A stretch of DNA of 48,989 bases. Origin: Fomitopsis serialis (taxonomy: Eukaryota; Basidiomycota; Agaricomycetes; Polyporales; Fomitopsidaceae). The position numbers and the translations under genes are program-made. Below, in pieces: positions 1 through 11,753 of the stretch; positions within the stretch are counted from its first letter, which is position 1; each line of letters opens with the position of its first letter. Below the pieces are notes generated by a model that was not told the DNA's origin, ran no database searches, and saw nothing but the letters and a program-made list of their open reading frames with translations. The DNA is taken from assembly GCF_022376445.1 (NCBI RefSeq), contig NW_025955257.1, forward strand, positions 1 to 48,989, written 5' to 3'.

Positions 1-3
1 ATC

Positions 4-737
4 ATGTTGCAGCAGGATAACGGGCCACCGGACAGCGAACCTACTCGGTTCGACCTGCGGAGAGTTGAAAAGATATCGGCGGACCCGCATCATGATCCTC
101 GCGCCGCCGCCTGGTTCGTCGAACGTGGCGGTGGTTATCAGGATGCATATGCGAAGTCCGGCGTGACGGAGGACGAAACAAGGTTGTCAAGGCGGTGGAT
201 GGAACCAGCCGGTACGTCCACGGCAGTGGCATCATTGACCGCCGGTCTGCTGACACCCGTACTACAGTACGAGCATAAGTTCGAGCCGCTGAGCGGTGCT
301 GTGACGGACGACCGAGCGCGTGAACGCTTGTTGTTCATGAAACGAGACCCCGCCCTGCGCGAGTTCCACAAGTTGGATAAATTCGACCTGTATGTGAATA
401 TATACAAGAACCACGAGGACTGTATGACGCTGGTCGGAAACGCTGCCCGTGCGGTCGCGGACAAGGTCGTCAACGTGTGCAAACAGACTGGGAGGTTGAA
501 CAGGAAACCAACCGACGGACTAGTACTCTACGAGGAGCCTTTTGCGAAAGTCGCTACTGTGTTCGGCTGGGGGGCGACCGAGGCAATGCCAAAGGAGCAA
601 TGCGTAAGTGCCGTGCAGTCTACACCGGAGATCGCAATTCACTGGTATGGCAGGAATCACATCGATCGACGATCGAGCTGGAGGTGAATACGGAGCTCGC
701 ATCCTGGTGTGAGGGATTGGCGAAGACACATAGCTAG
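4..737 (+). CDS. Hypothetical protein, 5' end possibly outside the window
   Basis: I do not recognise this family. An open frame runs from an ATG at 4 to 603. It joins in phase to 654-737 across a 50-nt intron (604-653) with a consensus GTAAGT donor and a CAG acceptor, and stops at TAG 735-737. The spliced product is about 227 residues and ends in GLAKTHS. Without splicing, the frame would stop at 685-687. The protein looks soluble, with many charged residues and no obvious signal peptide or membrane segment. The ATG lies 4 bases from the window edge, so it may be an internal methionine of a longer gene. The splice junction is good evidence for a real gene; the function is unknown. Confidence 0.5.
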
Positions 738-1239
738 TGCTATTCAGTGACTGTTGGATATTTATTCATTGGTGCGGTTTAGGGAAGACATTATATCTCA
801 CCTCTCGCAGATCACCATTTGCATGACCGCCGAGAGCACATTGCTGCCAGTGCCAGCCCTGACGATACTCAAGCTATGTACGGCGAAGATGATTGAGCCT
901 ACGTTCAACATTTATTGCGATTGATATGTGAAGTTTTGAGGCTTAAAGCTGAAGCTGAAGTCAGAACATCAGAGATTTGAATTCGAGGATGTGGGACAAT
1001 TTGTGGGGGTTAACCAAGGGTTAACCAAAGAGGACTGTCGGTAGTGTTGCTCCGTGTTGCTCGGACGGGCGCCGGGTGGGACCGAGTAGAGATGACATCA
1101 CGGGCGCTCAGCGCTGGAGGACGTCGGTGCGGTCGGGCGACGAGCAATTCTGGCTGTCGTCCGTCCTCCTGCTCTCAGCCTCAACCATCCCAGCTGCAAG
1201 CTCTGCAGCCTTCTCGCCCCGCCCAGGCCGCCGCTCGCA
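738..1239. other. Intergenic region, upstream of the NADH dehydrogenase gene
   Basis: This 502-nt stretch separates the hypothetical gene from the NADH dehydrogenase start. I see no coding family. It should contain the dehydrogenase promoter, but there is no clear TATA box. A short direct repeat (gttaaccaagggttaaccaa) lies at about 1008-1027. Confidence 0.4.
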
Positions 1240-3931
1240 ATGCTTCCTCAAGCAGCGCGGCGTGCCGTCTTCCACCTCCCACGTCCCCCAGCCTCAGCCT
1301 GTCGACGACCGCCTGCACCCACCCGCTTCCCTCTTCCTCCCATCCGGCAGCGCACCTTTGCAACCTCTCCGGCTAGATTAGATAGCCAAGCCAGCAAATC
1401 TGCGGACTCGCTGCCTCCGCCCCCTCCGCCCAAACGGACCCTCACACGACGGTTTCGCACACTCTTCAAGTACTCCTTCTACCTTGCTGGTTCTACCGCA
1501 GTGGGAACAGCCGTGCTCATAACTGCCATCTTCCTGCACGACGCGTTCACTTATGGCGAGCAGGTGCGTGCCTAACGTCTCCGTCGCGTCGCGTTGCTCA
1601 TGGGCCCCGGCTTCGAACAGCACATAGAGGGCGTACCCGTCTCCCCACTCGCGCTCAAGCCCGAGCTCGGAGGGCCTAAAAACTTGCCCATCGTCCAGCG
1701 CTACCTCGGTGACTTCGAAGACCCTACAAACACTCAGCTCGTCGACAAGCCCCACCTTGTTATCGTCGGCGGCGGTTGGGGTGCCGTTGGTGTCCTCAAC
1801 TCGCTCCGTCCCGGTGACTATCATGTCACGGTCATCTCTCCGGAAACGTACACCACATTTACCCCGCTCCTGCCTTGTTCGTGTTCCCCTCTGTCGCGGT
1901 GTTACTATGGGCTGAACTGTGTGTCCAGCTGCTGCCGTCGGTACCGTTCAGGTGCGCTCCCTCGTGGAGCCTCTGCGCAAGATCATCGCCCGGCTACGCG
2001 GCCACCTTTTGAACGCAAGGGCTGTAGATCTGGTTATGAGCGAACGCCTGCTTGAAGTAGAGACTGCGTGCACGGACGGTCGCCCGCAACGCATATACGT
2101 CCCGTGAGTGATCGCCCTCCCTCCCGAATGGTCTATATGCGCGATGTCTTCGCGCCATTCCACTCATCCATCGCTGACCACGTACCTAGGTACGATAAGC
2201 TCGTCATTGCGGTCGGCTCCACAAGCAGTACGCACGGTGTCAAGGGTCTCGAGCATTGCTTCCAACTCAAGACCGTCTCCGACGCACGCATGATCCGCCA
2301 ACGCATCCTCGGTTTGTGTCTCCTCGCCGTCCTACCTCCTACCCGCTTGCTGACACGTCTCCTAGACAACTTCGAAGCCGCTTCCCTGCCGACAACCTCG
2401 CCCGAGGAACGCCGGCGGCTGTTGAGTTTCATCGTGTGCGGCGGTGGGCCGACGGGCATCGAGGCGGCCGCGGAGATCTACGACCTCTGCCAGGAGGACG
2501 TGATACGGTACTACCCCAAGATCTGCCGGGAGGAGGTGTCGATACACGTCATCCAGAGCCGGGAGCATATCCTCAACACGGTGCGTCGCCCACTGTGCTC
2601 GCTCCCCGACTCCTGCTCACGCGCAGTGCGCGCAGTACTCGGAGGCGATTCAGAAATACGCGGAGGGCAAGTTCGTACACGATCGGATTGACCTGATCAA
2701 GCCTGCGCGCGTCGCGGCGGTGTATGACGACCGCGTGGAGTATACGGTGAAGGACAAGGACGGCAAGACGGAGACGATCGCGATCCCGACGAACTTTGTG
2801 CTTTGGAGTACAGGCATTGCGATGAACCCGTTTTCGGAGAGGGTGTCGAACTTGCTGTGAGTGCTCCGATAGTGGATCCTGAGGCGGGTGTTCATGTGGA
2901 TTGGGTAGGCCGAACCAGGTACATAAGAAGGCGATTGAAGTCGATGCGCACCTGAGGGTCAAGGGTGCGCCGGTCGGTGAGGTGTACGCGATTGGTGATG
3001 CGTCCACGGTGCGTTCCATACGTTTCAGTCCCTCGTACCCCTTGTTTGACGAGTGACGCTTTCGCGTACCATGGGGACAGATTGAGACGTCCGTCGTGAG
3101 CTACCTGCTTGAGCTTGTTGACGAGGCGGACAGGAACAAGGACGGCAAGATCGACTTTGACGAATTCGAAATCATGGGTGCGTTCGTCGTGCTGTTATGA
3201 TGGTCGCCGTGGGCCTCATCTCACCCTACGCTCCTAGTCAACCGTATCAAGACCCGCGTGCCCATGGCCGAGAGTGCCATGGGACATGTACGTCAACTTC
3301 TCCAGAATTGTGAAAGTATGGTGTGGCTGACGGGATGTCGACACAGGTCCGGGAGCTGTTCAAGGCATACGACAAGGACTCGGACGACGCGCTCACGCTG
3401 AACGAGCTCGCGGTGCTCCTCCAAGAACTCGGGAACAAGATCACGTCGCTCCCGGCGGTAAGCCTTTATCCCCCCCTCTGCCTCCGCCTCCTCTCACGCA
3501 CGCTCACGCGCGCTCTATCCCCGCAGACCGCGCAGGTCGCCGCGCAGCAGGGCAAGTACCTCGGGCGCAAGTTCACGAAGTTCTCGAAGCAGCGGGCGAC
3601 GCTCACGGAGAACGGGCTGTTCTGGGGCCCGGGCTCGGACGAGGTCGTCGCGGGGCCGTTCCGGTACCTCCACCTCGGCTCGCTCGCGTACATCGGGAAC
3701 GCGGCGGTGTTCGATCTGGGAAAGACGAGCTTCATGGGCGGCCTGGTCGCGATGTACGCGTGGCGGAGCGTGTATTGGAGCGAGCAGGTGAGCTCGCGGA
3801 CGAGGGCGCTGTTGATGATTGATTGGATCGTGCGGTGAGTGGATTGCTTGGTTAGATGTTGCATAGTGGGTCACTTACATTTGATTCGGCTTGACAGTGG
3901 TGTGTGGGGGAGGGACTTGTCTAAGCTCTGA
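1240..3931 (+). CDS. NDE1: Alternative (type II) NADH:ubiquinone oxidoreductase with EF-hands
   Basis: Single-subunit mitochondrial flavoprotein that oxidises NADH and passes electrons to ubiquinone without proton pumping. Twelve exons (1240-1563, 1621-1876, 1929-2103, 2190-2311, 2366-2580, 2636-2856, 2909-3008, 3081-3177, 3238-3287, 3347-3457, 3527-3834, 3898-3931) give 670 residues. The N-terminus is Arg/Pro/Ser-rich and presequence-like, followed by a hydrophobic anchor at about 76-101. The FAD-binding GGGWGAVG lies near 158-164 and the NADH-binding GGGPTG near 318-323. Two EF-hand loops follow: DRNKDGKIDFDE (about 488-499) and DKDSDDALTLNE (about 529-540, Gly-6 replaced by Asp). The C-terminal part, ending WGRDLSKL, fits the membrane-binding end of fungal NDE/NDI enzymes. 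The EF-hands and N-terminal anchor favour the external, calcium-responsive type. The start is the first ATG that gives a presequence. Confidence 0.95.
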
Positions 3932-5525
3932 AGCGGTTGGCCGCGTTGGTCACCCCCGCGTGAAGCGCCAAAATCGCTGCTGTAACGATCTTTTTAAGAT
4001 TTGCAGAGACATTTGGATGGACCACTCTAGACTTCTAGATGTACCCTGAAGCCTTGTTTAGGATACGGTGACGATCTGCAATGCGACGATACTCCAATTT
4101 GCTGATGGTCCGCCGCTGTGCCAGCCTCAGGTGATGTTGTTGAAGGGCGGTGCCGGCTGGACTCTACAGTGTGTACTATTGTCTGCGAGGGTCGAGCCCT
4201 ATGTATACAAGGCGCTAACTGCACGCTGTGTGCGCTCTCTGAGCAGACTACTATCAGTGGCCCTGCAATGCAATCGCGACAGTAATGCAATTACTCAACT
4301 TCCGTCTCCTCCGTCCCGTCAAATATTCTGGGATTTATGTACAATGTTCTTTACCTCGTACTCAATGCTTTTGTGCAGTTTGATGAATTGAATGTGTAGC
4401 GCATTCGAGGAGAAGAAATCGATGAATGCCTTCCGTGCCTCAATAATGGCACTGGTACAGTCTCGGCTGACTGCATCCCTTGGGCGCTTCGTCTATGGGT
4501 CTCAAGAATGCATTGAAATACCATCTAGTATGTTCCTCATATTTTTCCGAAGCCTTCCGTCTCTTGTTGCGACTTCTGAGAGGGAAAGATGTCTGGGAGG
4601 TGGTCAGAGCGTGACGGAAAGCCACCCAAGATCAGCAATCTCAACTCCGCTCCTTATCAGTTACCATATACGGTTACGATCACAGCAGTTGCACTACTGT
4701 TGCTCGACCGCCGGTCAAGGCATTGCAGGCATTACTAGCCATGCCACCCTACATTTGACAGGCCGGGAGCTACTAATCACTGAAGAAAAATTGAACTTGT
4801 GAACGAAGGAAGGATCAGTGGAAAGTATCTCGAGAAGAGTCGAAGTAGTCGACTCGTTATAACTTATGGCTTCTCGACAGTAAGACTTACTATACTGTAA
4901 GCAATGCCAGTCCTATGAGTATCATCAAAAGTATATCGATACATCCACGGCTTTTCCGGCAACTGAACAGGGTGTTTAGGATAGCACACGGTGGCATGAA
5001 CATGTTGGTTGCATTGCTGTATCGCCGTGCAGCCACAGTTGCCACAGTCGGCAACCCTCGGCAATACTCGGCAGTGTGACAGGAACTGTGACGAGCCTCG
5101 GAGAAGAGTTGCATTACTGTTCCAATCCTTGCTCCCTCTCGGCATCCCTCTCATACTCCCTGGACAAGGCCTGTAAAATCATGAACCGTATATTCAGACC
5201 CCAGGAATCCATCAGTGAAAACTCCGAGAGCTTCCGGTGAGTGGTTCGTCCTGCAGAGAGGGAAAAGCGCGAAAATTGCACTTCTGGTACAGTGATAGTA
5301 ATGACGCTGTCGTAAGTTTATGCCTCTGATGCCAATCTGATGCCTCTGAGAAACGGAAGTCGATCGGCGATACGGAGTTTGCTTCGTGGCGCCTGCATCT
5401 CTCGGATCAATCTCAGTTATGAGTCGCCGATGCCACTGATCTTGGCCATGGCAGCGCTCAACGTTCAACGTTAACGTTCAACACTTGGGCATTCGGGACA
5501 CGACCTCTGTAAGCTTCGAAGCGGA
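3932..5525. other. Intergenic region without a recognisable gene
   Basis: 1.6 kb between the NADH dehydrogenase and F-box copy A. Open frames of 60-136 codons occur on both strands (for example 4392-4802 plus). None shows a family motif, a convincing splice pattern or a codon bias like its neighbours. Short tctaga and ctcggcaa repeats occur. The last 70 nt hold the TCAACGTTCAAC element listed separately. Confidence 0.5.
5458..5483. promoter_or_regulatory. Repeated AACGTT element upstream of F-box copy A
   Basis: The sequence has TCAACGTTCAAC at 5458-5469 and a second TAACGTTCAAC directly after it. Together they create the perfect 12-bp palindrome AACGTTAACGTT at 5467-5478. It lies 48-68 nt before the chosen ATG of copy A. 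A 13-nt identical block (TCAACGTTCAACG) lies upstream of copy D at 11741-11753. A shared promoter element inherited through duplication is an inference. Confidence 0.35.
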
Positions 5526-7203
5526 ATGTCAGGAAATGGTGGTGCGTAAGTCACTCATCTTCGACGTATCAGCATGTCTCGTTAACTCGTGCTTAGATCG
5601 CTGGGAGGGCTCGACGAGGATGTCAGTCGCCACATCCTCCGTGAGCTGTCTAGAAAGGACTTGTGGTCTCTTCTGCAGACATGCCGCTGGCTTCGAGGGG
5701 CATCCATGCCCCTTCTGTTCCGAAAATGTACGCTCAATGTCCGCGGGCCGCGGAACGTGATCGAGCCAGAGAGGTTTCTGCCCGCGTCGTTCAGACCTCA
5801 CGTCCAGTACGTAGTATGCCCTTCTATGACTCATCGCCTCCCACCTGTACTCACCCGACTCTGCAGGACGCTGGTTCTCCGTGATGCATGTCCGGATCAT
5901 CGAGTGGTAGATGGGCTGGAAGACCCGCCACACTACTTCACAGACAACCACAAGCTCTGTGGCGCTTTGCCTGGTCCCCCGCTCGCCGATCGACTACGGG
6001 AATTGCCTCATCTACGGTCGCTCAGGCTCACAATGTACCATAACTCGAGACACGTCACGCACGGTCTGTCATGGGACACTCTACGTGCAGTCTTATCAGT
6101 GCCGCATCTGCGCGAATTTGACATCGAGAATATGTACCTCTGCCCTGAGTTGCGCCCGAGGGAACAACTCCAAGTCAATGTCGAATCACTATCTACGATC
6201 ACGTCGTTCCGCTACCAATTGTGGCAGCCACGGGAGCCGCTCACAACCCCCTCCGAGACGGCTGCGCTGTCTGTCGTATTGAGCCAATTGTGCGAGACTC
6301 TCGAGACCTTGGACCTCGCCAGCGAACCTGCTCCTCTATTCGCTCTATCCCAGCTCCGTTGTCCCCGCCTTCGCAAGCTAGTCTATCGCGGAACACCGTG
6401 GCAAACGTTGGCTGCACCATTCATATCATTTCACACTGGGATGCAAGATCTGCGGGCCTTCATCCTGAAACTCGACGTCACACCGGGAACCATTCCGCAG
6501 GTGCTCTGGCCTGCTGGCTACAAGGGCTCCTTCCCATGGCCGGAGCTTGAGCGTTTGGTCGTCTCATTCCCCGATCCTCGGGATGAGGTATATGGCCACC
6601 TCCCATCGTCCCTGCGTGTGCTGTCGTTGCGTTGCTGGCCCCATCTCCATGTTCAGAAACAGCCATCCGACATCGACCCCGCACATGAACTCCCCGATCA
6701 CAGAGCGCTATTGAGTTCCTCCGCAATTCTCTCCATTCTACGTCGATGCAGCTCGTTGAATCTTGATCACCTCGAGGTTGAGTACTGAGTACCGCGCTGA
6801 TGACAAAGATGACGCACTTACCGGCACATAGTACAGGTGTTCCCGCATCTCACGTCTTTGAAGATTCACCGCTACCGATCCGCGCCCGACTAATACAGGA
6901 AGGGCGAGACGTGTCTGTAGTAAGCTATCGTTCCTACGTGATGGTCTATCGTTTCTCACTTTCCTTCTCCAGGCTTACCTTGCTCAAATGCTCGTCCCTC
7001 TTACTCCCCTTCGTCGTCTCAAAGTATACCTGGATCTGGTAGGGACCCCACGGCTCAAGTGGGGGATGTCGATACGAGCGGAGATTTGGATGTACAATGC
7101 ATCTGCCGTCAGTGCCTTCGAGGAAGCTGTACAGGCTATGGCCAAAGTCTTCGCTCAAAGTCTCAGTCTCTCTCTACGTGAGATCATAGTATATAGTGTG
7201 TGA
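5526..7203 (+). pseudogene. F-box protein copy A, 3' part broken
   Basis: First member of the local F-box family. Its proteins should be substrate adaptors of SCF ubiquitin ligases, with an N-terminal F-box and a long leucine-rich-repeat-like remainder. Exons 5526-5545, 5597-5806 and 5867 onward follow the family pattern, and the F-box starts at GGLDEDVSRHILREL. The frame stops at TGA 6786-6788 (383 residues), because TGAGTAC is duplicated in tandem at 6779-6792. Intact paralogues continue there with EYRADDEDD. Downstream coding sequence is still recognisable. There is at least one more indel before 6919, an intact-looking last intron (6920-6972), and a final segment 6973-7203 matching copy B, with a further early stop. 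Either a recent pseudogene or an expressed truncated protein that keeps the F-box. Confidence 0.75.
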
Positions 7204-7630
7204 AGGAGCGATCCTCACTGGCCGGGCGTGTTTATGACAGTGTCGAGTTGCGCTTATGAGCATACTAGATATGATAATGGGCGAACACTCAGGCTCGGCG
7301 GTGTGCCTGCAAGGCGCAGCCTGATTGCCAGTATGACACCTCCTCCCATTATGCGTTAACGCGTTTTCACCAACGAAAAAAACAGATAGCTTTGGGGCGT
7401 GTAGATATGTGCATGCAGTGTAACAACCGTACTTGCCCGAAAGGGCAATATTGGCACCGCGGCACAGTGTGCGTCATCAGAGGCAATTCCCGGACAATCG
7501 CTGATGCGGATCTTATCGAGAGTAGCCATATCTGAGTACTATTTATGCCAATGCTAAGTTACTTCAGTCGTACCACGTCTACTACTACCAACGGCCCTAG
7601 CACAGTATCTGCGGCTCCTAAAGAGTCGCG
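7204..7630. other. Intergenic region between F-box copies A and B
   Basis: 427 nt. The first ~65 nt still resemble the C-terminal codons of the F-box family in copy A, beyond its last stop. The rest shows no gene, and probably contains the copy B promoter. Confidence 0.4.
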
Positions 7631-9369
7631 ATGTCTGAGCTCCGCAACATGTAAGTCATTGTTCTGCAACATGTCAGCGCGCCTGAATTAATTACGCAAG
7701 TTGTAGATCGCTAGGAGGACTCAACGAAGATGTTTGTCGCCACGTCCTAAGTGAGCTATCTGACGACGACTTGTGGTCACTTCTGCAGACATGCCGCTGG
7801 CTTCGAGAGGCAGCTGCTCCTGTTCTGTTTCGAGAATGCACGCTCAAGGTCTATGGGCCATGGAACGTGATCAAACCTGAAAGGTTTCTGCCCGCATCAT
7901 TCAGGCCTTACATCCAGTATGTACTGTGCAATTTAATGACGATCATTGTGTTTTATGTGCTCAATGAGGCTTGCAGGACACTGTTTCTCCGTGATGCATG
8001 TCCGGATCAGCGAAGGGACGACGAACTAGACAGCCCGCCACTCTATCACACAGACAACCACAACCTATGTGGTGCTATGCCTGGTGCTCCTCTCGGCGAT
8101 CGGCTGCGAGAATTACCCCGTCTACGGTCGCTCAGGCTCACAAAACATCAGAATAGATACCTCACGCATGGCCTGCCATGGAACACCCTACTTGCCATGT
8201 TATCAGTGCCGCATCTGCGCGAGTTCAACATCGAGGACATCCAATTCTGCCCTGTCTTGCACTCAGATGAACAACTCATCGTCGATTCACTAGCTCCAAT
8301 CACGACGTTCCGTCACCGAATGTGGTACCCACAGGAGCCATTTACTTTCTCCTCCCAGACCGCTGCGCTGTCTGCTGTTATGAGCAAATTGTGCGAGACC
8401 CTCGAGACATTGAACCTTGCTAGTGAGCCCGCCCCTGTTCCAATCGTATCCCGATTCCACTGGCCTCGTTTGCGCAAACTCGCCTATTGTGGACCGCTGT
8501 GGAGCACATTGTCCACGCCATTCATATCACTTCACTCGGGAATGCAAGATCTGCGATCTCTCTCCCTGGAACTCGATGTCACGCCAGGAACGAATACGCA
8601 GGTGCTCTGGCCTCCCGGCTACGATGGCTCTTTCCCGTGGCCAGAGCTCGAGCATCTGCTCATCTCATTTCCTGATCCTCGGGATGAGGTATATGACCAC
8701 CTTCCGTCGTCCCTGCGCGCTCTATCATTGCGCTGTTGGCCTCATATTCATGTCCAGCAAGAGCCAAGTGATATTGATGCCGTGGATGATCGCCCCGATC
8801 ACAATGCTCTTCTGGGATCCACCGCAATTCGCTCGATTCTACGTCGGTGTAGTTTGTTGGATCTGGACCACCTCGAGATCGAGTATCGCGCCGACGACGA
8901 AGACGACGCACTTCTCCGACAAGTAGCGGCGACGTTCCCACGTCTTACCTCTCTGAAGATTCACCGCTACCGGTCCGCTCTCGAGATACAAGAACAGCGA
9001 GATGTACCCATGGTAAGCCGCCATCTGCCACCGCCAGGTGATAATTCGTCTTTACTCACTTATGTTCTCCAGGAACATATCGCTCAGATGCTCGCCCCTC
9101 TCACTCGTCTCCGTCTTCTCAAGATATACCTGGAATTAGCGTGTACACCGCGGCTCAAGCTTGGTATGATGTTTCGATCGCCAGCAGAGATATGGATGTA
9201 TGACACATCTGACGTCCGCAAATTCGAAGTCGCCACACAGGCCATGGCTGGAGTCTTTGCCCGGCATCTCAGTCCTTCCGTACGTGAGGTCATACTGTAC
9301 AGTGTGTCAACGAGTAGTCCCTACTGGCGAGTATTCGATGTCATCGCTGGGTACGCTTGTGTGCGGTAG
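7631..9369 (+). CDS. F-box protein copy B, leucine-rich-repeat-like
   Basis: Intact member of the array, 520 residues. Exons: 7631-7650, 7707-7916, 7977-9012, 9073-9369. Exon 1 is a 20-nt leader (MSELRNI), as in copies A and E. The F-box begins at LGGLNEDVCRHVLSEL. The body carries repeated Leu-rich strands (LRELPRLRSLRL, LCETLETLNLASEPAP, LPSSLRALSLRCWP, LDLDHLEIEYRADDEDD) typical of fungal F-box/LRR proteins. The likely role is recruiting a target protein to an SCF ubiquitin ligase; the target is unknown. Introns 2 and 3 are both exactly 60 nt and contain no in-frame stop, so retaining either would lengthen the protein. Intron 2 was placed by comparison: only donor CA|GTATGT gives the same junction as copies C, D and E. 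Confidence 0.85.
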
Positions 9370-9801
9370 TAGATGTGTAGACGAATGGTAGCTTAGCCTG
9401 CTACTGTGAATATTTCAGGTACTAGGGAGCACAGTGATCACAAAGACGAGGGAAGCTAAATGACCGTGTCGGCTCGGCTTGGGCTCGGCACCAAGCAGCG
9501 CTGGTCAGCCTTTCAAAATAATAACATTGACAACGTCTTGACTTGTTTGTGCTTTTGTGTATCTGAGTGCCTGTCCTAATCAGACTCATGCTCAACTCGA
9601 ATGATTCGCTGATCTCCAGACTGCTCGTCACCGATTCACTTGGCCATCCGGTGGAACAGCCACGTATGTACGTACTACTATTTAGCGCGCAGTTGTCAAT
9701 CGGTAAGTACCGTGGGTGTGGCTGAGCGCTGAGGCCTGAGGGTCGCCGCCGCTCTCAAACTGGAAGATCGTCACATCGCTGACCTCTCTACATCGCTACA
9801 T
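9370..9801. other. Intergenic region between F-box copies B and C
   Basis: 432 nt without a gene. It has a short CTCGGC-rich patch near 9471-9490 and presumably holds the copy C promoter. Confidence 0.4.
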
Positions 9802-11468
9802 ATGTCGGAAGATACAGCTGGCTCGTAAGTGTGCCATTAGCTGTCTGTCGATGCGTCTGACTTTATAGAATTGGACGGCTCAACGAGGACGTCGGCTGCC
9901 GCATCCTCCTCGAGCTTCCAACGCCAGACTTGTTGTCACTGTCAATGACGTGTCGTCCGCTCCGAAATACATGCATGCCATTCTTGTTCGGTCGCTCGTA
10001 CATAACGATCTATGGACCACCACAAGTTGAGAAACCCGAATTGTTCCTACCTACATCGCTCAGGCCTTACGTTCAGTATGCCCGTGAAATACCGTTGAGA
10101 GTCGCTGTCATTCCTGACCACCAAAATTTGCAGCTCGCTAGTCATACATGACAAGTGTCTGGACCAGCGAAGCATACATCACATGAACCAGCGGCTCTAC
10201 TTCACAGACAACTACATGCGCTGCGGTGCTTTCCCTGGATCCTCTCTTTCCCAACGGCTGCGAGAGCTATCTCGCCTACGCTCGTTGACAATATACAAGG
10301 ATAACAGCTCAACGCATGGCCTGTCGTGGGAAACTCTGCGGGCACTTCTCTCTGTACCACAGTTACACGAGGTCAAACTCAGATGGCTCTATTTCTGTCC
10401 CGACCTACGCCCAGGTGAAGAACTCACCATCGACTCACCAGCTCCGATCACATCTTTCCACTACCGGATGTACCACCCACGAGATCCATTCAGTTTTCCA
10501 TCCGAAACGGCCGCACTCTCCGCCGCGTTGCACAGTCTTTGCGAGACTCTCGAGACAATAGTCCTTTGTAGTGAGTCTGCCCCGCTATCCACTATGCCCC
10601 ATTTCCACTGGCCGCGCCTTCGCAAACTCGTGTTTTACGGGATGCCATGGACGACTCTGCCCGCGCCATTCGTGTCGCTATGCCTGGGGATGCAGAGCCT
10701 GCAGTCTCTCTCTTTGAAGTTGTATGCGACACCGTCCGCTGCGCCCCAACCACTTTGGCCTTCAGGCCAGTCCTGCGCTTTCCCTTGGCCAGCGCTTGAA
10801 CGTCTTGTCATCTCATTTCCAGATCCTCAAGACGAGATATACGACCATCTACCATCCTCTCTGCGGGCACTTTCGCTGCGCTGTTGGCCCCACCTCCATG
10901 TACAACGCCGGTGGCGCGGATTTGGGTTTGCATGGCGTCAGCGAGACAACGCCATGCTAGATTCTTCCGCGATGCTCTCAATTCTGCGTCGATGCAACAC
11001 ACTGGATCTCGACCACCTCGAGGTCGAGTATTGTGTTGACAACGAGGACGGTGCACTCCTGCAATATGTGGCGACTACATTCCCGCATCTCACATCTCTG
11101 AAGATCCACTGCTATCAGTCAGCACTTGGGGAAGGGCGGAACATATCTGTCGTGAGCAGTGATTGTCTAGCTTCGGTTCGCCGATGTCCAGCTCATATTT
11201 CGCTCCTTAGGTACAGATCGCTCAGTCGCTTGCTTCTCTCACTGAACTTCGTCGTCTCAAAGTATACCTAGACGTCGTCGTTGTGTCGCAGCCAGATATG
11301 GTGCCTCCCAGAACCAACCTACAGAACGCGGCGGCATTATTTGCGCAAATACTCAGTTCGTCTTTACGCGAAGTCGTGATATGTAGCAAGGATCTTCCCT
11401 CTTGGCACAAATTCCAGGTCGTAGGAAGATGCGCACATAGGCTGGACGCGCGGCTCAGTGAACGTTGA
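9802..11468 (+). CDS. F-box protein copy C, leucine-rich-repeat-like
   Basis: Intact paralogue of 501 residues. Exons: 9802-9824, 9869-10075, 10134-11151, 11211-11468. The leader exon encodes MSEDTAGS, almost the same as copy D (MPGDTAGS). The F-box follows at RLNEDVGCRILLELP, then the same leucine-rich body (LSQRLRELSRLRSLTI, LHSLCETLETIVL, LPSSLRALSLRCWP, LDLDHLEVEY). Its second intron (58 nt) is not a multiple of three. That forces the donor CA|GTATGC and fixes the intron position for the whole family. The C-terminus is shorter than in copy B: it lacks the segment around PRLKLGMM/AEIWMYD, as does copy D. C and D therefore form a closer pair. Probable SCF substrate adaptor; target unknown. 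Confidence 0.86.
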
Positions 11469-11663
11469 CCTTTCAGGAGTTGTGACTGTGCCTCAGAGTC
11501 CGAAAATGTAACCTCCGGTTTGACACAAACTGTGGCTGGTCACGGTGTTGTTGCGCTCAGATGACCAAACACACAAACGTCAGGGAAGAAAGGTGTCAGA
11601 GTGAACGCCAAATAATCATATTCCTCAACGGAGAAAAAATCTGTTACTTTGGACAAATTGCCT

Positions 11664-11713
11664 TTACCAGCGATCACCGTCTGAAAGTCAGACGGTAACA
11701 GCTGGTAATCGCT
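11664..11713. repeat. Nested inverted repeat (hairpin/cruciform)
   Basis: ACCGTCTGA (11676-11684) and TCAGACGGT (11688-11696) form a perfect 9-bp inverted repeat around a 3-nt loop. Outside it, TTACCAG (11664-11670) pairs with CTGGTAA (11702-11708), and CAGCGAT (11669-11675) can pair alternatively with ATCGCTG (11707-11713). The structure lies about 170-220 nt before the copy D start. It could be a remnant fold-back element or a regulatory site. Confidence 0.6.
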
Positions 11714-11740
11714 GTAAAAGTTGCAGGTTCTCACTGGGGT

Positions 11741-11753
11741 TCAACGTTCAACG
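11741..11753. promoter_or_regulatory. TCAACGTTCAACG element upstream of F-box copy D
   Basis: Thirteen bases identical to 5458-5470 upstream of copy A, here 142 nt before the copy D ATG. I did not see it before copies B, C or E. Function inferred only from position and conservation. Confidence 0.35.

Noticed and set aside
4392..4802. 136-codon open frame after the NADH dehydrogenase gene
   Set aside because: No family motif, no splice context, and composition unlike the neighbouring genes.
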